Assembly (NCBI GenBank): GCA_013399305.1
Contig: VXAI01000068.1
Span: 3,894,500 to 3,958,499 of the forward strand
DNA length: 64,000 nucleotides
Direction of reading: 5' to 3'
From: Rostratula benghalensis
Taxonomy: Eukaryota > Chordata > Aves > Charadriiformes > Rostratulidae
Under the pieces are notes generated by a model. It saw only the letters and a list, made by a program, of their open reading frames with translations. It was not told the DNA's origin and ran no database searches. A program made the translations under genes and the position numbers. The first letter of the stretch is position 1. Each line of letters begins with the position of its first letter. This document shows positions 59,473 to 64,000 of this stretch, piece after piece.

Positions 59473-62400
59473 GAAAAGAAATGGTCTGTTTTCTGCATGT
59501 TGCTAAAAACCAGGGTAAAGACAGTCAGTATTAGGTGAGTGCACTAATTACAACTGATTTAGATTGTGTCCTGAGCCATGTATGAGACTGGCAATGTGCA
59601 GGTAGTGATAAGTCTCAACAATGCGCATCCTGGCATAAATCATCCTGATGAAAGCAAATCCAACAACTAAACAAGAGCTGCTTGTGTCACTTTTGCAGTC
59701 AGATATTCAGTGGCAGAGTTAAGTCCCTCATTCAGTGTGGTGTACAGAGATTCACATCTGTCGTTAAATCCATGTTTTGATGCATTAATTGAAAGCAAGT
59801 ACTTCACAGATTTTGTTAGTGACAGTTATAAGCTTACTCTATCTCAGGAATGATACAGAAAAGAGACTGTACTTGTCCTGGCACACTTCTTCGCTTTAGA
59901 AGATGACATGCTTTCCTGTGCTCTTTCAGCATTTGGTGAGCCAATCAGTATTCATTGATTAAGATGATTGATTTTACATGCAAAAGATTTTAATATGTAT
60001 CAAGATTTTAAGTCTATGTTTAGTCTATGTTCCCAACAGATTTCCTTCCTGATGCAGTGACAGCATCCATTTTCTAGATATTTATTCAACATAGAATACA
60101 GCTTTAATTATCTCCACACTCTGGATAATGGATGAGAGGAACTAAATTCTTGTGGGATCCAGAGCCATCAGAGCAAGCTAGCCACAATGAAGCATCCAGG
60201 ATCAGAGAAGGTCCTTGCCTTTCTCCTGGCCTCATATATCTTAGTAATGATGGAAGTCAGTGTCCTATGTCCTGGATGAGTGCCTAAAACATTGATCTTT
60301 CCCCTAAGCAGTGGCTTTTTTGAATGCTGCGATCAAAGCTGTGCTTTGTGTCAGGGTCATTCATGCTGGGTACGCAGAGGGAAAGTCTGACAGACCAATT
60401 ACTTAGGGAAAATACAAAGAGAAATTCCAGATTTTTGGGTCTTGGACCTCTCAAGCACAGTAAATTGTACTTTTAAAATTTTTTTTAAAGGTAGTATTTC
60501 CACATTTTGTGTCTTGATTTCCAGAGCTGTAGGGTGATATAAGTAATACTGGTTTATGTCTGTACAATAACATGACATCTAAGAGTGTGTCTCCAAGCTG
60601 TCCTCCTGTTCCAGCAGAGCCCTGCTGGCTTGACATGGCGGAAGACGAGTACTCACAGTTTTAAAGGCCGCCGGGAGACTGCAGTGAATTGCAGCATCTG
60701 ACAGCTGGCCTGGTCATAGCCTTTTTCTCTCTAAAGCGGTTCAATTTTTAGTATAAACTGCACACACTTCTGCATACAGCACACATTTTTTAAACCCTGC
60801 TGAAAAATGGAGAGGTGGCACAGAAGAGCCACAAAGACATTATTTGCAGTGTCTAGCAGCAAGAGACAAAAAGAACCAAGTCTGTTGTACTGACTACCCT
60901 TAACTTTGTAGCAAAAGGCAGAAAACGAGCATGTATTTGTAGGAGAAAAATAAATTGAACATTAGGCAAGGATGAAAGCTTAAATTAGACGTAAGGGTGT
61001 TTCTTGGGGGGTTGTTTGCAGAGATGAAGGGAGAGAAGAGGCAAATAATTTTGTGTGTGTGGAGGGAATTAACCATTAGAACAAGTTATCGCAGGCAATG
61101 GTGGGTACCAGAGCCCTCTGTCTCTTCAGATGACAACTGAATTGCTCCCAGGAAGATGTATGTTATCCAAGAACAGGTTACACTTTGACCAATAGCAAGT
61201 TATTGTGCTCAATACACCACTAAGTATATTATGGTTAGTCTCACAGAAAAGCTGATCTTTGGTAATTTTTATAGTCCTATCAGGCCTTAAATTCTTTAGA
61301 TATATTTATCCATGAGAAGTTCTGGCCCCCATTATGCCCTTGGCAGAAGGAAACCCTTAATTCTGCCAGCCTAGCCTTGGCTCATGGTAGAGTTTGTGCC
61401 ATAAAGGCTCTGTGCCAGGATTTTTTCTGGTGAAAACAAACAGTAAACAAAGCTGAATCTACCTGAGGCTGTGCAAAACAAAACAAAAGCAAAAAACAAC
61501 AATACAAAACTATCCACGTATTAAAGACTTATCACTATGTATCAGGAATAAGATCTGTGCTCAAATAGTTTAAATTAAAGAGGATGTGCTACTTCCAAAT
61601 ATCCATGAAGAATGTAGTCCTGGTTCATCCTGTAGAAAGATGGCCAGCAATTAAAGCACAATAACTGTGACTAGGCTGCACCAGGTCTGAAGAGGGAGAC
61701 AAGTGGAAAGGAATGCAGGAATTTCCAGCTTCAGCCCTCACATTGCTCTTACTTTTAGAGTGTAAAAGGTGTAATTACCCTTCATAGGTGCCTAAAAGCT
61801 TCAGGGTTTTGGCTTTTTTCCATGCTTGTGCAGCAATTGGTATTTTTTCCTCTGCCCAATATAGCTGTATGGCAACACTATACATGAAAAAACTGGTGTC
61901 AGCCAGCCCAATACCATCAAACCTTAACCACAAAGAAAACCTAGTCACCTTTTAGTGTACTGTAACAAAGCAAGCTCTCATCCTGATCTATGGCTGGGGA
62001 GGCCAAAAGAAATGTTGCTTTTGTGTCTTGGGACTATGAGACAATTCTAGTAAGGTCAGATTCAGGCAGGCATAACACAAATTAAATTGATATCAAAGAT
62101 GTTACACGAGCCTTAAGCAGTATAAATATTTTTCCTGTACGTAAGAGAGGAAAATCAGATCTGTCACCTCATGTTTCTATAGAAAGTAGTTTGTACATTG
62201 GAATCTGTCAGCCTTTATTCTGTCTCTTTGAGTTGGTCAGTGCAAACCCTTAAGCTAAATATTGACTTCTTACATAAAGCATGTGGTGATATCTGTAGAA
62301 GATGGGTCATCAGGCCAAGAAGGAATGCAGCCTGTGAAGCGAAGCAATGGTGAGTTTCAGTTCTTCAGGGCATAGGATGGAGGCAGGCATTTTCCTTTTG

Positions 62401-63474
62401 TAACTCTTTGCCTTGCATTTTGGAGATGTACAGAAATTAACTGTTTCTCCAGATGAGGTTGTCACACCTGAATGTTATTGATTCTTTAACATCTATTATC
62501 CTGGACTGCTGAAAACAATGCATTTTAATATCAATGAATGAAAGATTAAGCCTTCAGATGAAAACTATTCCTCCACCTTTTATTTATTTTTTTCCCTCTC
62601 CTCAGCAATACATATACTTCTAAGCAGCTAAATTTATGGGATGCATGTCTTCTCACATCCTTGGATTCTTCTTATAGTCCCTTCCAGGCTCTGCTTGGAA
62701 AATAACATCTTAATTTGCCTCGGAGCAATCGTTATTCAGATACAGGTATGTGTGTATACATACATGTGCATATATATTATATGTTTATATTTCTACAAAA
62801 ACTTCTTTTCTTCTAAAATAATATCTCATACTGAAAATCTACTCTGGGTATTTGCCTAATGTGCTATAATAATAGAAATGCATAAGGATAATGCATGATG
62901 ATACTGCTAAAGGTCAATTGCAAACATTTATCATGAGAATAGCAACCTGAATATTTTTTCTTTGATGTGTTCTTGATTTCAATAGAATTACACAAAATAT
63001 ATATTGTATGTCTGTGGCAGTCAGAGCTCTTCACTGGACTCTGGCCCAGATTCTTTAATTTCTCATTGCAGATATCTCCTCCATCAACCCAAAAAATACA
63101 TGCCACTTCTTGCTTTCAGGTGGTGAGGAACTTGAGAAAGTTTTGTCTCCATTGTCCTTTTCAATTTTTGATGTTCAGATAGAAAATCATGCTTTGGCAT
63201 CATGCATTTTAGTTCATCCTCCTTAAAAGATCTAAGATAATTGCAAAAGACAATTCAGTTTGTTTTCCCAGTGCACTAATGGGACAATAATAAATGAATG
63301 GCTTTTTAACAAGAAAAACAATGTATGTTGAAAAGTTCGGTTTTTATAACCTGATTTAGATAGGTGTCATACACAGCATTTTCCAGAGCAGGTCTAAACC
63401 ATTGCTCCCCCTGGATCTCCAAACACTCCTATTTTTTTTTTTTTTAATTTTTTTTTTTTTCTGTCTCCCCACAG

Positions 63475-63586
63475 GGATCTGTGAGAACTAAAGATGCTGG
63501 AGAAGGAAAGGCAATATTTGATCCTTTTGCAGGATTTCAGTCCTGCAGCAGCTGTGGTGCAGAGCAGTGTCTCCTACGCAGATGCT
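63475..63586 (+). other. Possible unannotated internal exon
   Basis: A 112-bp segment bounded by a strong acceptor (T-rich tract, CTGTCTCCCCACAG) and a strong donor (GCT|GTGAGT at 63587). It is open in the frame starting at its first base (GSVRTKDAGEGKAIFDPFAG...), and if read through unspliced that frame stops at 63610-63612. I do not recognise the peptide. It could belong to a long non-coding RNA or be a chance pair of sites. Confidence 0.25.
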
Positions 63587-63612
63587 GTGAGTGCAGCCTC
63601 AGAGAGGAATAA

Positions 63613-64000
63613 TTCCTCCTCTCCTGGGGACAGGGAAATACATAGGACCTGATGGCTAGGCAGGGAGGCTAAATGTTGGTACACCTATCTGTACCCTTTT
63701 GAATAAATCACCAGATTTTGGTGTTATGTCCATACACACAACATATAACTGAGTAAGAACCCAGAGGATGAGAACCTGCAACTCACCGCCAGCCTCCTGT
63801 AGCACAACCTCACTTGGAAGAAACTTCCCAGATCACAGTGGCGTTGCTAATTTAGCAAAAAATGAAGCTTTTTTTCAACCCTGAGCTGCTGAAACCCACC
63901 TGAGCCTGTGGCTGGGTACTGGAGATGTCAGGGTGGTGGGTGAGTGGTTGCCTGGGTTTTTTCTAGCTGAGCAGTTTGGGAGGACTGCATCCACCTTCCT
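63613..64000. other. Intergenic, nothing seen
   Basis: No gene or repeat recognised up to the window edge. Confidence 0.6.

Larger units (their letters stand above)
57211..63431. other. Intergenic, gene-free
   Basis: No supportable gene. It has a T/C-rich low-complexity block (57833-57873), an A run (59450-59472) and a small CpG-containing patch at 60632-60676. All open frames are at most 102 codons and unrecognised. Confidence 0.6.

Overview
The window is vertebrate nuclear DNA, almost certainly from a bird. The coding signal is split into short exons with canonical splice sites. The identifiable repeats are CR1 LINE 3' ends in the forms common in birds, plus two LTRs that resemble avian endogenous-retrovirus LTRs. 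One of those LTR types is, from memory, abundant in Neoaves, so a neoavian bird is my best guess. There is no bacterial-type gene layout, CRISPR array or operon.

Positions 1-22169 hold the last ten coding exons of DPP10 on the + strand. They encode about 303 C-terminal residues: the end of the beta-propeller, the whole alpha/beta-hydrolase core, and the C-terminal tail ending in EPEEDE. DPP10 is a type II membrane glycoprotein that assembles with Kv4 potassium channels. It is a pseudo-peptidase: the nucleophile elbow reads GKGYGGY where active family members have a Ser, while the aligned Asp and His are kept. All exons join in frame with no stop, so the gene looks functional. Introns range from 89 bp to 9.4 kb. 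A probable 3' UTR with several AATAAA signals runs to about 24.25 kb.

The remaining 40 kb (about 24.25-64 kb) has no gene I can support. It is AT-rich intergenic sequence, as expected downstream of DPP10, which is followed by a gene desert in mammals. It carries an old, broken L3/CR1-like LINE (39.4-40.5 kb), several younger CR1 3' ends (36.0, 42.5, 46.1, 48.7 and 49.8 kb), a CR1 reverse-transcriptase remnant (52.9-53.4 kb), an archosaur/turtle-type CR1 tail (56.5 kb), a truncated LTR (48.9-49.7 kb) and a candidate solo LTR (56.7-57.2 kb). There are also simple repeats, an exact 49-bp tandem duplication and one 20-N assembly gap beside a G-quadruplex motif.

I found no new multi-gene system. 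The best leads are a tandem GTNNGT splice donor in DPP10 that could switch between productive and frameshifted mRNA, a possible unannotated exon at 63475-63586, a 14-bp perfect inverted repeat in a DPP10 intron, and a bird/mammal length difference beside the vestigial active-site His.
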